In this document: piece after piece, positions 22,786 to 34,435 of the stretch | Numbering within the stretch: position 1 is the first letter of the stretch | How the letters are laid out: every line of letters begins with the position of its first letter | Source: Neonectria sp. B-13 | Taxonomy: Eukaryota; Ascomycota; Sordariomycetes; Hypocreales; Nectriaceae | Length of the DNA: 64,000 nucleotides | NCBI GenBank assembly: GCA_002682825.1 | Contig: NOKP01000004.1 | Span: 803,607 to 867,606, forward strand | Direction of reading: 5' to 3' | Made by a program: the position numbers and the translations under genes | The notes under the pieces: generated by a model | What the model was told of the DNA's origin: nothing | Seen by the model: the letters and a program-made list of their open reading frames with translations, nothing else | Database searches by the model: none

Positions 22786-24193
22786 TCAGAGCCCGAGGAG
22801 GGCCTTGGCTCCAGGCTCGCTGCAGACGTAGATGACGTCGTGGGAGTTGGAAAAGCCGTTGAACTGAGTGGCGGAGCACTTGGTGTAGGCACCCATGTCC
22901 TCAAAGTAGAGCCAGTCGCCGACATCAAGAATGGGATCAAAGCGGGTGCTCTCGGTGATGCGGTCGATACCATCGCAGGTGGGGCCCCAGACAGAATACT
23001 CGACGCCCTCGCCAACATGGGTGGGGTTGGCGGCGGCAGTGTTGTAAAGAGTCTTGTCACCGGCGCGGAGAATCTTGGCGACGGGGTTCTGGTGGTCGAA
23101 CATGATGTTGGAGAAGTTACCGTAGACACCGTCGTTGACGTAGACCATGTAGGCCTTGCCATCGAGAGTGGGGTCCTCAACAGTGCGGCGGGCGATGATG
23201 TTGCAGGCGATGGTGAAGGCCGTGGCGACGTAGTAGCGGCCAGGCTCGGCAATGATCTCGATGTTGCTGTGGGGAGGAAAGAACTCGTCGAGAGCACCGC
23301 CAAGGACTGCGGCCATGGCCTCGAAGCAGTCGCCACTGAAGCCACCGCCAACATCAAGGGTGCGCATGTTAAAGCCAAAATCGTGGCCACGCTGGAAGAC
23401 CAGGTGAGCATCGCGGACAGCCTTGTAGTAGGACAGCGGGTCCGAGGCGCCGGAGCCGACGTGGAAGCTGACACCCACGACGCTGAGGCCGAGATGCTTG
23501 GCGAGAGCGAGGAGGCTCTCGGTGGTGTCCATGGCAGCGCCGAACTTCATGCTGAATCGGCACAGGCTTTCGCTGTCGTCGGTCATGATGCGGAGGAAGA
23601 GCTCGGCATCAGGGTAGAGCTTGGCGATCTTGTAAAGCTCGTCGGCATTGTCGAACGTCATCTGCTTGACGCCCGCGGACTTGACGAATCGGACGTAAGA
23701 GTTGGTCTTGCAGGGCTGAGCATAGATGATGCGGTCGGGGCTGAGGCCCATGCCCAGGACCTGCTCAATCTCCGTCTTGGAGGCACAATCGAAGCCGGTG
23801 CCAAGCTCGGCGAGGAGCTTGATGACTCGAGGGTCGGGGTTGCACTTGACGGCTGGAGTAAGGGGGTTAGTTGAGGGCTTATGGATTGGGATGCATGATG
23901 GGGGCTAGCCTACCATAGAAGGGACGAACTCGAGGCAAGTTCTTCTTCCAGCGGAGATGCTGGCGGTAGACCTCGCCTAGGTCGGCGACGAAGAAGGTGT
24001 CTTCTTCGCCGGGGTCGCACAACTCATGGTTGATAGCCTCGACACGCTGGTGAAGGGCATCGCCAATAAGCTGCTTGGGGTTAATCACGACATGTTGCTG
24101 AATAGAGTCCAGGAAGATGGGGTTCTTCAATTCGACATGAGTATGATTTTCATTGTTGGTGTAGTTGTCGAGGACAGCCGTTGCCATAACCAT
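22786..24193 (-). CDS. SPE1: Ornithine decarboxylase
   Basis: This PLP-dependent enzyme converts ornithine to putrescine, the first and rate-limiting step of polyamine synthesis, in the cytosol. Exons 24193-23914 and 23852-22786, joined across a 61 nt intron, give 448 residues, the usual fungal length. The splice junction reconstructs [11 protein letters not shown], placing the PLP lysine near residue 96. Other family hallmarks are [21 protein letters not shown] (phosphate-binding Gly loop), EPGRYYVA and WGPTCDGID with the catalytic Cys near residue 386. The C-terminus ends [13 protein letters not shown] works as a homodimer with active sites at the interface. Upstream lies an 838 nt stretch with no ATG on the coding strand, suggesting a long 5' leader. 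Of the two close ATGs at the start (MVM), I took the first. Confidence 0.97.
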
Positions 24194-25031
24194 ATCCCAA
24201 ATAGTTGCGGGGTGCGACTGGGGATATACTGAGGGGACGAGACGAGAGGGAGACCGGCGAGCGGAAAAAACGTCGAGAGAAAGCGTAAAAACGCGGGAAC
24301 CTCGGAGACGTTTGGTGGAGGTGTTGTAGTAAAGAAGCTTAACCTTTCAGGCCAAGCAGGTGTTAAGGCGGTCGAAAGCGGTAGCTGACTGGTCCCTCAG
24401 TGGACTGACGAGGCTTCCTCGACTCTTCCTCAACGAGAGGAAGAACCTCTTGATTACTCCTATGCGGCAGCTGGTGGGTGTCGGAAGACGATGGGGGAGG
24501 GTTGTATTTAGGGTCGTGCAAGACGAAGAGGTTGAGGTGTTTATGCGAAGGCGACTGCAGTAGCGGTGGGAGGAGGAATGACGTTGATGATGTGGGCAGT
24601 CTTGCGAAGACTGAAATCTTTGTCGCTGATGAAGCTCACGGCCGGAGGAGCCGTGGTGGAAGAGTTGCCTTTGAGAAGACCAAAGGCAGGTCGAGGGGTA
24701 TTCGTTTGGAAATGGGAGGGTTAGAGGCGAGCTCTGTGTTTGTCGATGGGTCTTTTGCGCGCGGGCGCTTGGGAGAGAGTCAGCTAAATGTTGTTGTCGA
24801 CGTTGGATGCGACGGGACAATGGAGAGGATGTTGAAGCCGGAGCAGGAGAAGAGGTGGGAGGGAGGGGAGAGCAAGAGAAAGGCGAGAGAGGAGCAGAGG
24901 GTTTTGTAGTAAACGTGGCAAGCGATTGGAGGGATCCAAGCAGAAAAGCGTGAACCAGAACAAATATGGCCGAGTGCTTGTGGTGTGTGTGGTGTGTGGT
25001 GTAGAGGGGCGGGAGGTGTACGGTGAGCAAG
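24194..25031 (-). promoter_or_regulatory. Probable long ATG-free 5' leader of ODC
   Basis: Reading the minus strand upstream from the ODC start, the first ATG is met only at 25034, so 838 nt contain none. The opposite strand of the same stretch has 14 ATGs. The coding-strand sequence is C/T-rich. Such one-sided loss of ATG is expected of a transcribed leader that ribosomes scan. Fungal ODC genes (for example Neurospora spe-1) are known to have long leaders involved in polyamine control. The transcript start is not visible from sequence. Confidence 0.65.
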
Positions 25032-27483
25032 CATGAGATTTTGCCCTGTGACGTTTGACACGCGCGAGAGAGGGGCAAGACTCAGGCGCAGAGGCGGGAA
25101 GAAAAAAAACCAAGAAAAAATCGGAAGGGATCCGAGAGGAGGGGAACAATGCATATGGTGGCGCAGCTAGGTACAGGTACACATGCAGAACAACGTACCT
25201 TGAAGGATTGGGAGCTGGTGAGTACTCAACGCAACACTGCGAGCGAGGATCTGGGGGTTTGTGAGGGGAGTTGTGGTTGTCGAAGGTTGACAATGGAAAA
25301 AAGGTGTCAAAGATTGAAAATTGGAGGTACAGGTGGGATAGGCGGTGGGCGGTGGGCGCTAGGTACGGGGATTCCGGGTAAGCTTCCATGGAGTTTTTTT
25401 TTCCCCTTCCTTCCAGGTTAGGTTTCTTCCCTGTCGCTTAAGTTAAACCCAGTGCAACGGAGCGGGTAGTGCAAGTACTTTGTACCTCGTACCTACTACT
25501 ACTACGTAGTACCTAAGTAAGTACGTCAATGAACTCCGACGGGAGTGGCCCAAATCGGGTACCTGAATGGGCTAAATAGCATGGCTGGGAACCCAACTGC
25601 TGGGCTGCAAGGTGTATAGATCTGTGGCGGGCGAGGCGTTTCGCTACGAACCCCCCGTCGGATGTAATGTTCCCCTGTCAACATGCCACCATTAGACGCG
25701 CAGCCCGAATGTTATTATCCAATGTGGGCAGAATACGATGGTAACGGAATGAAACACGGGACAAGAGTAATACCGTGGACTTGCCATTGTGTAACAGGTT
25801 TGCCCTAGAACAGTAGGCCCAATACCTGAATCTCGATGTCCATTGCATGCAGGCATCCATTTCCATGCTTGTCTTGTGGGGATGCACAAGGCCCGCTACT
25901 TCAATTGGCTGGGACATGATCCGCGGGGAGTAGGACTTAGACTCCACCTCCTAAAAGAGAGGCAGGCACTCAAGCACTGCACTTGCGAAAATGACTCTAC
26001 ACCGACAGACACACCGAATTCGTCGAAACTCTGCGTCTTTGCTCCGCGAGAGAGCAACAAAAAAACCCTCAGGCCTTTGCCCTTGCAGCATTACCTAACA
26101 ATGCTCATCATTGAATCATGGCATGAGGAGACAAAAACACACCATTGTCCTCGGCATCCCGTTCCCTCCCCGGGTTCCAGACCGCAACTCGAGTCACCGC
26201 GGATGGGACTTGCCCTCGCCTGCGAAATATGCAGCACAGATCTCCTCTCCGCAAAAGGTCATTTCAGGACCTAGGAGCCAGAGAGGCATCAAATTCCCGC
26301 ACTTATCCACCCGGCTCACCACGTCACCACTTCGGACTGTCGGTTGTTGACGGCTCGACATAAGAGAGGACTGAGACAGACCAGGGACGCCTTGACCTAG
26401 GCACTACATAGTACCTACTGCGAATACGTACCTTAGAATGCTGGCTCAACTCCAATTACGTACTTGCTCAAGGTCAGCAGCCTTCCTCGTGAGCCCATTC
26501 ATTGTCTGTTCCCATCCTGGACCAGTCGGTTGACTGTCGCATTTGTCAACACGTCCCGGAAGCTGCCCATTATGACACTGGATACCATCTCCTAGCTGAC
26601 TTCATTGGTTCACCTTCACGCCCTCTATACCCAGGAACTAATTTTGACAACTCAGTTGCATTCAATATCCTTTCTAATTTCAGTTACGGTGGCGTAAACT
26701 TACTCCCCGGTGATAACAGGCTCGCTCGCCGCCCGTCTAGAGTCTAGACTCAACACCACAAACCCCTCCTCCTCATCATCACCGTCACACTCCCCCAGGG
26801 AACCCGCATCATAGGTAGTATGTACTCCGCTCTTTAGTCCGGTAAAAATCCAACGCTCAGGGACTCCGGCTCTGAGAGAACTAGCTCAACCTCCTCTCCG
26901 CATCCCCCCGCCTAACCATCCTCCACCAACATCCCCCGTGCCTGTCGCCGTTTTCCCCACGGCCTCGCTTTCGCCGGTTCCCTATGCTTGGTGCTTGCGC
27001 TCCACAGCATTAAGGTCCTAGAGTCGGGGAGGTGTGGAAATAGGTTGATAGGCATCCGGGGATGAGGGAAAAGGAGGGGAAGGGGAATGGGAGAGGCTGT
27101 AACTCTGTTCTTGCGTTGCTCTGTGGTCTCTCTTCCATTGAGCAAAAGGTAGAGAGATGTATCGTATCTGAACGCGTGTATCAAGGTATCTTCAGGTAAC
27201 TTTTCATTCACAGGGAAGACTTTGTGTTGCTGTACATGTCGGTCGCACGCAGCTTCATCGCCTGCAGGCGATTCGTAAATGTTGTTGAATGTGGAGGAGG
27301 GTCATCTATATGTCGTAAGTCTTGTATGTACACTTTTATCGTACAGGGTTCTGAAGCCAGCCGCCCTTCAATCATCGTTCTAGCCTTTTGACGAGCATGT
27401 CTGAACCAAAGTCTATAAAATGGTCAGCATACATGCACGCAGGTAAATGCTGCAAATAGGTCAAAAAGGTCGCCCTTTTCACA
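25032..27483. other. Intergenic, no gene seen
   Basis: About 2.4 kb containing the ODC promoter and the 3' flank of CYM1. Short frames on both strands look random. Clusters of GTAC/TACCTA/TACGTA words occur around 25480-25525 and 26405-26465. I see nothing else. Confidence 0.55.
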
Positions 27484-30400
27484 CTACTCGACGCCCTGGA
27501 CGTCCATCTCGCGGATCTTCCACTCGCCGTCCACCCATGACTGCTTCTCTCCCAAGAACGCAGTCCTCTCCTCGCCCTTCTTCATAGCTTCCACAAGGTA
27601 ACGCTGTGCAACCTCGCGCACCTGGTCCTTGGTAACATCGAGCAACTGCACGCGCTTGCGCTGTTTCATTTCCTCTGTGATACCTGACAGGAACCGGCCC
27701 ATGCCTTCCTGGTTCACAGACTGGGGCGCGTCAACCCCCTGGAACACTGAGATCTTGGCTTCCTCTAAGTCCCGGTCCGACCACTGTTTGTCAACCGCCC
27801 ACTGACCCGCGTTGCGCATAATGCCCAGTGTGTTCTGCGGGTTGGGATCACGGTACGAGTAGAACCCAAATAGGCCATCCAGAGGCCGTGAGTATGCGCC
27901 ACCACCGTAAGCACCGCCCTTCTCACGAATCTCGTGGTGCAGGTGCTTGTGGGTGAGCAGTTGGGACAGGATCTGAAGCGGCGCGCCGTCGGGGGATGTG
28001 TATGACGCCGTCGACACGGACAGTCCACCATAGTAGACCTGGTATGGGAGGGGGAAGAAAGTCTTGCTATCGCTAGGCAGCTGTCGGGGCGAGGGGTTTT
28101 TCAGCTCTAGAGGTCCACGAGAGCCGCTGCCCAGGAAGGTTTGCAGAGAGGCAGTATTGTTCGCGACGCTCTCTGACCCACAGGTAAGAGCAGTGCGCAT
28201 GTTGCCGCCAGCCAGCGCAATATTCTGGATTTGCTTCAGCTTTGCGATGACGTCCCCTAGCTGGTCCGACTCGGGTCGGCTGGCCAGTGAAGTCGTCAAC
28301 TTAACCTGCGACAGTCCAGACACCTGCTGGCGCAGCCACGCAGCTCGCGTCAAACCCGCCTCTGAGTATCCCATTGCGAACCGATGCCCAGTCGAGGCGA
28401 TATCGTTTACGATACCATCTGATGACGCTTGTAGTAGCTGTCGGATGCGGAGAGCTGCCTCGGGGCTGTCAAAGTCGGTCCCCAACACGAGCTTTTGAAT
28501 AATGTCAAACATGACTGGCACGTTTCGGTCCAGAGCCATGCCGGTAAAGATTAGACCCTCGCTAGCTTGATGGAAGTCTGTTGGTGAGGGGGTGCAGTGG
28601 TATCCCACCGACACACCACCAGTCTTCAGCTTAATGAGGTCCTCAAGTTGCTCCATGTTCATGTCCTTGGTACCCAATCGCATGATGCTGTCGGTGAAAA
28701 GGGGGATCAGCTCACGGAGATCATCCGGCAGGTTCTCCAGCGTGTTAATGGCCCGGAAGTAAGTGAGGCCATTGGTGGGAGCCTCTCGCCATTGAATCTT
28801 AGCTCCGTTGGCATTCTCGTCTCGGATTACGACAGGCTCCTTGGTTCTCGGGATGTCCTTCACGTGAACAGTGGGGAGGCAGCTCAGGTCCTCGGTGTTG
28901 GACTTGTTCTGCTCCACTAGGAGGTCCTGCTCTTGCTTCTCAAAATGCTTGCGAGCATTCTCCTCGCCTCCAGCCTTCTTGATAGCATCCTGAATCTTAC
29001 CCGCCAACCGGTCCTGTTCCTCTTTGACCAAGTCCTCCCCGAACGTGGTTGAGGGCGCCATGGTGAAGGTCAAGACATTGTCGTTGAGCAGATACTTGTC
29101 CATCAAGCTCTCCAGGTAGTTACCCTCAGCTAGCTTGGCTTGGAAGGCGGTGATGGTGTCGTTCCAGGCCAGCGAGTCAAATGGATCAACCCCATTGAAC
29201 CACTTGGGCTTGAGTCGGTTGAGCATAGAGAATCCAAAGTTGGCCGTCTTGTGCTTCAGCGCCAACTCCAACTGATGCAGAGAACCGTCGATCTTGCTTT
29301 GGTCAAAGCCCTTCCCACGAGCCTCTTGCAGGATCTGTTGCACCTTCTCCTTGAGCTTGGGGACATCCGCCTCCTGAACACCAGTTAGGCCAATGGAGAA
29401 GATGCCGCGCTTGGCAGAACTGTCGTATCCAGCGTTGGGACTCCAGTCGGCACCCATGCCAGCCTCGATCAAACCTCGGTACAGGGGAGAGCCGTAGCCG
29501 TCCATGAGGAGAGTAGAGAGAAGCGAAATGGAGAATGACTCGAGAACATCGGCAGTGTTACCAGTGATCCACGACACGGAGGTCTTGTATTGGCGATCCT
29601 GGTCCACTAGCGGGTCCAGGGGGCCGTAGAGGGTGACGTCCTTGGGGCCATCCAGTTGGATTGGCGCGTGGATCTGCTTGTCGCTCTTGATCTTGTCGAA
29701 GGCCTGAAGCTGAGCGTTGACCTCCTGTAGGTGGTCTGCGAGAGGCATGTCACCATATGAGAAGAGTTTTGCGTTACTCGGGTGGTAATGCTCGGCGTGG
29801 AACTGCTTCAGTTGCTCGTAGGTCAAGTCGGTAATCTTCTGAGGGTCGCCACCAGAATTGTTGATGTCAGGGAAGATGTGGTCATGGAAACGGATGTAGT
29901 AGAGATAGCCGGCATCTGACATCTGACCCTTCATCTCGTTGTAGACGACGCCCTTGAATACCAGCTTTTTGCTCGCCTCGTCCTCGGCCAGCGGGTTCTC
30001 CGGACCAATTCGCCATCCCTCCTGGGTGAAATCGGATTGCTTCAGCAGAGGGTGAAGGGTAGCGTCAAGATAGACGGACATAAGGTTCTTGAAATCCTGC
30101 TCGTTGGTGGTGGCGAAGGGGTAGAAGGTATGGTCTGAGGCCGTGAAGGCATTCATGAAGTTCGACAGGGTTCGGGGGAGCATCTTGAAGAAAGGATCAC
30201 GAATGGGGTACCTAGAACCCTGCGATTAGCCATTGTTTGTGTCTGGCTCCGCCAGATAGGCCTTCGAGAGGAAGCCGTACTTGTCGCTACCACAAAGCGT
30301 CGTGTGCTCGAGGATGTGGGGAATGCCGGTATCGTTGGGAGGGTTCGTCTTGAAGCCGATGGAGAAGACATTGTTGGTGTCGTCACGGGCAATGTGCAGG

Positions 30401-30567
30401 TAGTCGGCGCCAGTCTTATCGTGTTGGAGATGGAGGGCCGTCAGCTTGAGCTCGGGGACATGCTTGGACCGCACGAGGGTGAAGCCATGGAGCTGTTCGC
30501 CGGGCTTGGGGAACTGCGACAGCTCCGTCACGGCTTTTCGCGCGGTGGAAGCCGCGTTGCGGAGCAT
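27484..30567 (-). CDS. CYM1: Mitochondrial presequence protease Cym1/PreP (M16C)
   Basis: PreP/Cym1 is a zinc metallopeptidase that degrades cleaved presequences and other short peptides in the mitochondrial matrix. Exons 30567-30281 and 30211-27484, joined across a 69 nt intron, give 1004 residues, the normal size. The N-terminus ([19 protein letters not shown]) is a mitochondrial presequence. The inverted zinc motif HILEH is at about residues 84-88 in [19 protein letters not shown]. The distal zinc ligand region follows, including [13 protein letters not shown] and EGWRI. Later parts carry the linker and the second pair of M16 domains, with [12 protein letters not shown] near the C-terminal end. 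The longer upstream frame (to 30843) lacks an initiator ATG and continues into the promoter. A second M16 enzyme lies 6 kb away. Confidence 0.96.
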
Positions 30568-31637
30568 CTTGACTGTCGTCGGCGGGAATCGTGAAGGTAA
30601 AGGAAGGGGCGGAAGTGGTGAAAAGAAGATCCTAGCGATACATTGAACAAGGAGTATTACAGAGACAGGGCGAGATCCAACGGAGGGGCGGTGGTGTCTT
30701 AGCTCTGTAAAGTATGGAAAGAGGTCGAAGGCCGAGATTTCAGAGGCATGTCGTCGGCACAATGACGCCGACGCATGCCTGAGGTGGCTAGATCCCGCCC
30801 GAAAATTTACAGGGCCGGTCGGGCCAACCAGGGTACGGAGCACCCACCTGTGCAGGGCATCGTCCAGTGGCCAACGACGGTTTTCAGTGGTGGCCGCTCA
30901 GTGAACCCAGTGAACAAGGGTCCCGGTGGAGCCGCCCGATTAGTCAGGCAGGGCCTTCGTCACTCACTGGGCTCTTAAAACGATCCCTAGGATTCCCGGT
31001 CTTTCCAGCGATAGCGCGTTATCTACGCCACACAGATATCGCTGGCTCAGCTGATAGTGTCCTAGCCAATCTTGGTGACGGCACAAAGGCTCCATGGCAA
31101 AACCCATCGGTGGCTTTCGAGACTCGAGGAGCCCTTCATCCCGTGCCGTCCATTCCCCAGAGTTGGTGGCTCCCACGCCTTGAACCCTCGAACCCTCGAA
31201 CCCTCGAATCCTCGAAGCATCGCTCGCACTGCCGTCGTTGCTGTCGCTTGTCGCACATCCAAAGCGTAGGTCCGCCTGGAAAGCGTAGCCTTGCACGGCC
31301 ACCGCACTGCGCTGCAACGCCCAGCAGTCCGCCCACTGGTTGTCCTCCGCTGCCACCGTCAGGGCCACTGCGCAGCACATTCACTAACGCCCATTTCTCC
31401 AGTCTAGCCGACGCCATCTGTCTCACCAGACTTGGCCTCTTTCAACCACCGACTCCGAATTCACGGCGACGACGACCCGACCGCGGCGTCTACCTCCTGC
31501 CACCTCCCCGCGACCAAACGACAACGGCGAATCTCGAACCTCTCGATGCCCTCAGGCCCCTCTACCACTGCTCTCGTGACGTTCGCCCGACCGTTTTGAC
31601 GACTGATCTAACGACCCGTCGACAAACCTGATCGGCG
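30568..31637. promoter_or_regulatory. Divergent promoter region CYM1 / taxilin
   Basis: About 1.07 kb between two divergent start codons. It contains an eight-base tandem repeat (listed separately) and C/A-rich sequence toward the taxilin gene that looks like a 5' leader. A 254-codon frame on the plus strand here is low-complexity and not family-like. Confidence 0.5.
31179..31216. repeat. Tandem GAACCCTC repeat
   Basis: Three exact 8 bp units plus a diverged fourth (GAATCCTC) lie about 430 bp upstream of the taxilin start, within the shared promoter region. Confidence 0.85.
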
Positions 31638-33274
31638 ATGCCTGCTAGCCAGCTGGACGCTCCTCTGGCCAACGGGCACGACGGGCACGTCCATCCCCCG
31701 CCTGCAACGGCCAAAAAGACCAAGGGCAAGAAGGCCATGGACTCCAACGAAGCGTCGCGCCTGCTTCAGGCCCGCATCTCCCAACTCGAGCAGGATGCCG
31801 CCGGCGAGAAGGACCAGGAGCTAGAGATTGGTGTGTTGCGCCCCCGTTTGCTGGAACCGAACATCATTTCGACGACGTCTTCGTCAACCTCGAGACCCGG
31901 GAGGGACCCGGGAGGGGGGAGAAGGAACTTGTGCTGATTCGTGGCGGGTATAGAGCGTGAAGTCAAGAGGGCGAACCGCGATCTGCTCCAGCAGGTCTCT
32001 AAGATGGACAACATGCAGAAGATCGACCACCTCACCAAACGCTCGAGCGAACTATTAGCCGACATGCGACGCCTAGAGCGGGAGAACCAGAAGAACAAGC
32101 GACGCGGAGACAACCTTCAGAAGGAGCGAGATACTAATCGTACCGAGCTGAGCAAGACGGTTGGGCTCAAGGAAAAGCTCGAGAAGCTCTGTCGCGAACT
32201 TCAACGGGACAACAACAAGATGAAGGTGGGTTGCTGGACATTGGAGGACAGGTGCATCCCACGAGCGAATTCAGTGCTGATCTGAGCCCGACCAGAACGA
32301 GAACAAGGAACACCAAACAACGCAGAAACGCAATAATGTTGCATGGGACGAAAAGTATGCGACCTTACTATCGAAACTCGAAGGATATCAGGAAGAAAAA
32401 GACACTCCGCGGAAACAGGTTGTGGATATGGAGGTCGACGAACTGTGAGGATTCAAAACAACCCAAACGGAAAGGTCTCCCCAACTAACTCCTCCCCACA
32501 GGTTCCGAGTCCGCTTCAAGTCTTTTATCGAACAATACGAATTACGAGAGCTGCATTTCCACTCACTGATGCGAACCAAGGAACTCGAGGTCCAGTATCA
32601 CATGGCCCGGTACGAGCGCGAGAAGAAGAATGCCGAGGCCGAGTCGACCAAAGCCCGACACCTACAAGCGCAAGTTCAGGCCTTCACCAAGACTGAGACG
32701 GAGCTGAGAAATCAGCTCAACGTCTACGTCGATAAGTTCAAGCAGGTGGGTGACCCCCCGCGACCCTGGTGCGGTGTCTTGACTAATTCCAAAGCAGGTG
32801 GAGGACACACTGAATAATAGCAACGACTTGTTCTTATCATTCCGCAAGGAGATGGAAGATATGTCCAAGAAGGGGAAGCGCCTAGAAAAGGAAAACGAGG
32901 CCCTCAAGAGACAGAAAGAAGCCACAGCTGCCAACATCATCCGCATGGCCGAGGAGCGGCAAGAGTGGAAGAAGAAGACGGAGGCGGCGGAAAAGAAGAC
33001 AGAGAAGCTCATGAGCATCATCCAACAGATGCAGCAGCAAGGTCGCAAGGTGCCACCAGGCATGAACAACACAGTGGAAAACTGTTCCTCGGACGGCCAC
33101 GGTGGCGAGGGCGACGAGAGCGACTACTCTGACGAGGACGGCGAAGACGAAGAACTTAGCGAGTTCGACGACGACACAGAGGAGGAGCCGCAATCCAACG
33201 AGCAAGGCGTCCCAGTGCCGTACGGCCCTGAACGGCCGCCCCAGCCCACGCCAGCAGCGACCAACGGACATTAG
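31638..33274 (+). CDS. Taxilin family coiled-coil protein
   Basis: Taxilins are long coiled-coil proteins that bind syntaxins and ribosome-associated factors in animals; the fungal role is not established. Five exons (31638-31830, 31954-32225, 32296-32444, 32502-32745, 32798-33274) give 444 residues. A short Pro/Ala/Lys N-terminus precedes an almost continuous coiled coil from about residue 40 to 375. Family signatures include KTVGLKEKLEKLCRELQRDN followed by KEHQ, FRVRFKSFIEQYELRELHF, the Glu/Lys-rich YEREKKNAEAESTKA and the segment LNNSNDLFLSFRKEMEDMSK. The tail is acidic (ESDYSDEDGEDEELSEFDDD). All intron phases close, and the second intron removes an in-frame stop. No membrane segment is seen, so it is probably cytosolic. 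Confidence 0.93.
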
Positions 33275-34435
33275 GAGGCCATTGAGAACATGACCTGGGC
33301 GGGACTTCGGAAGTTGCGCGGATTATGAGAATGGTCACCACCCGACCACGCTTGGCGTTGAGGCAAACGGCGTCCAGCATGGTGCGGGGGCAGTTTGACT
33401 GGTCCTCTTAATGGCATGGTGGATTTGTCCCACCAGCTAGAGAGGAGGACGCGACCGAGTAACTAGTTAGTTGTCAGGCCGGGCTGTTGTACTGGAGGCA
33501 CTCTTTGTGCAGTTGCCGTTGCCGTGTAAGATGTAGAGCCGTAGCTACCAGCTCTGTTAATCGTCGCCATGTTCATGGACTTGACTGGACCGGTCTCGTT
33601 TCGAAAGGCCCGGCGCTACTGTGCCTTGAAGCGGTTGCGGGGTATCTGTTTGAGTTGGGCTCTTGAGCTGTGCAGGACCGAACTCGACTCGTCTTTCAGG
33701 CCTTTGCAAGCAAGGGAAGACGTCTCCGTGGCGTGGGCCCTCTATTGCCGAAGTTGGACAGTGGTCCCGGCATGTTATATGCATGAATATGGGCGGGAAT
33801 ATTCGAACATGGCGAAGTATAAAAGTGGGAAAGGTGCACGACGCATGTCGAGAAGTGCCGTCGTCTTTTTATATGGCATCTCGCCCCGCGGATGGCGCCC
33901 AGATAGAGCCACCAAGCTCTTCCGGGGAGCCGCACTGGCGAATGCAGCTTGTGTCCGTACAAGTCCCGGTTTGCTTCCATGATTGCTCCCACTGCAGCAG
34001 AAATGCTGCAGTGCATGATTGTGTCCACCCGGAGCTTCGGGGTTCGGGTCCGGGTCCTCTTCCCACCCGTCCGTCATGCCCGCACCTTCAAGCAAAATAC
34101 GTCCATGGAGCCCCGGGTTTGCTGGTTCTGCAGGATTCTTCGGTTTCTTTTGGCGAGATAGGAAAGTCTTCTCAGATTCATAGTAGTCGTTAGTTTATGT
34201 AGCATAAAAAATTGAACGTACGTACGGTGCTGAATCTATTAATACCCCCTTCGTCGGCATATCGGGGCTTTTTGACGCCGATCGACACCATATCCAGGCA
34301 CCGCAGGCGCGTCTTCCTTAAGGGCCACCTTACCCATCCCACCTCAAAGTAGCTGCGCGACTCAGCTCAGGCCCGTCATCCTCACTCCTCCAACCCACCA
34401 AACACTCCCCCACGGTCCATCTTCAAGCCACAGCC
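33275..34435. other. Intergenic between taxilin and STE24
   Basis: About 1.16 kb holding the taxilin 3' flank and the STE24 promoter. Overlapping frames of 60-176 codons on both strands resemble no family. Nothing else is visible. Confidence 0.55.

Noticed and set aside
22840..23874. 344-codon plus-strand open frame
   Set aside because: Antisense shadow of ornithine decarboxylase; low-complexity Gly/Val/Asp/Ala composition.
24347..25389. Minus-strand frames of 201-243 codons upstream of ODC
   Set aside because: They lack an ATG start within the ATG-free leader and are Ser/Pro/Leu/Arg low-complexity; they reflect the C/T-rich leader.
25480..26465. GTAC/TACCTA palindromic words as a possible protein-binding array
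   Set aside because: Similar words recur in many noncoding parts of the window, so they look like a general intergenic bias rather than a specific array.
30867..31631. 254-codon plus-strand frame before taxilin
   Set aside because: It spans the GAACCCTC repeat and a C-rich leader; no domain, and the true taxilin ATG is just after its stop.
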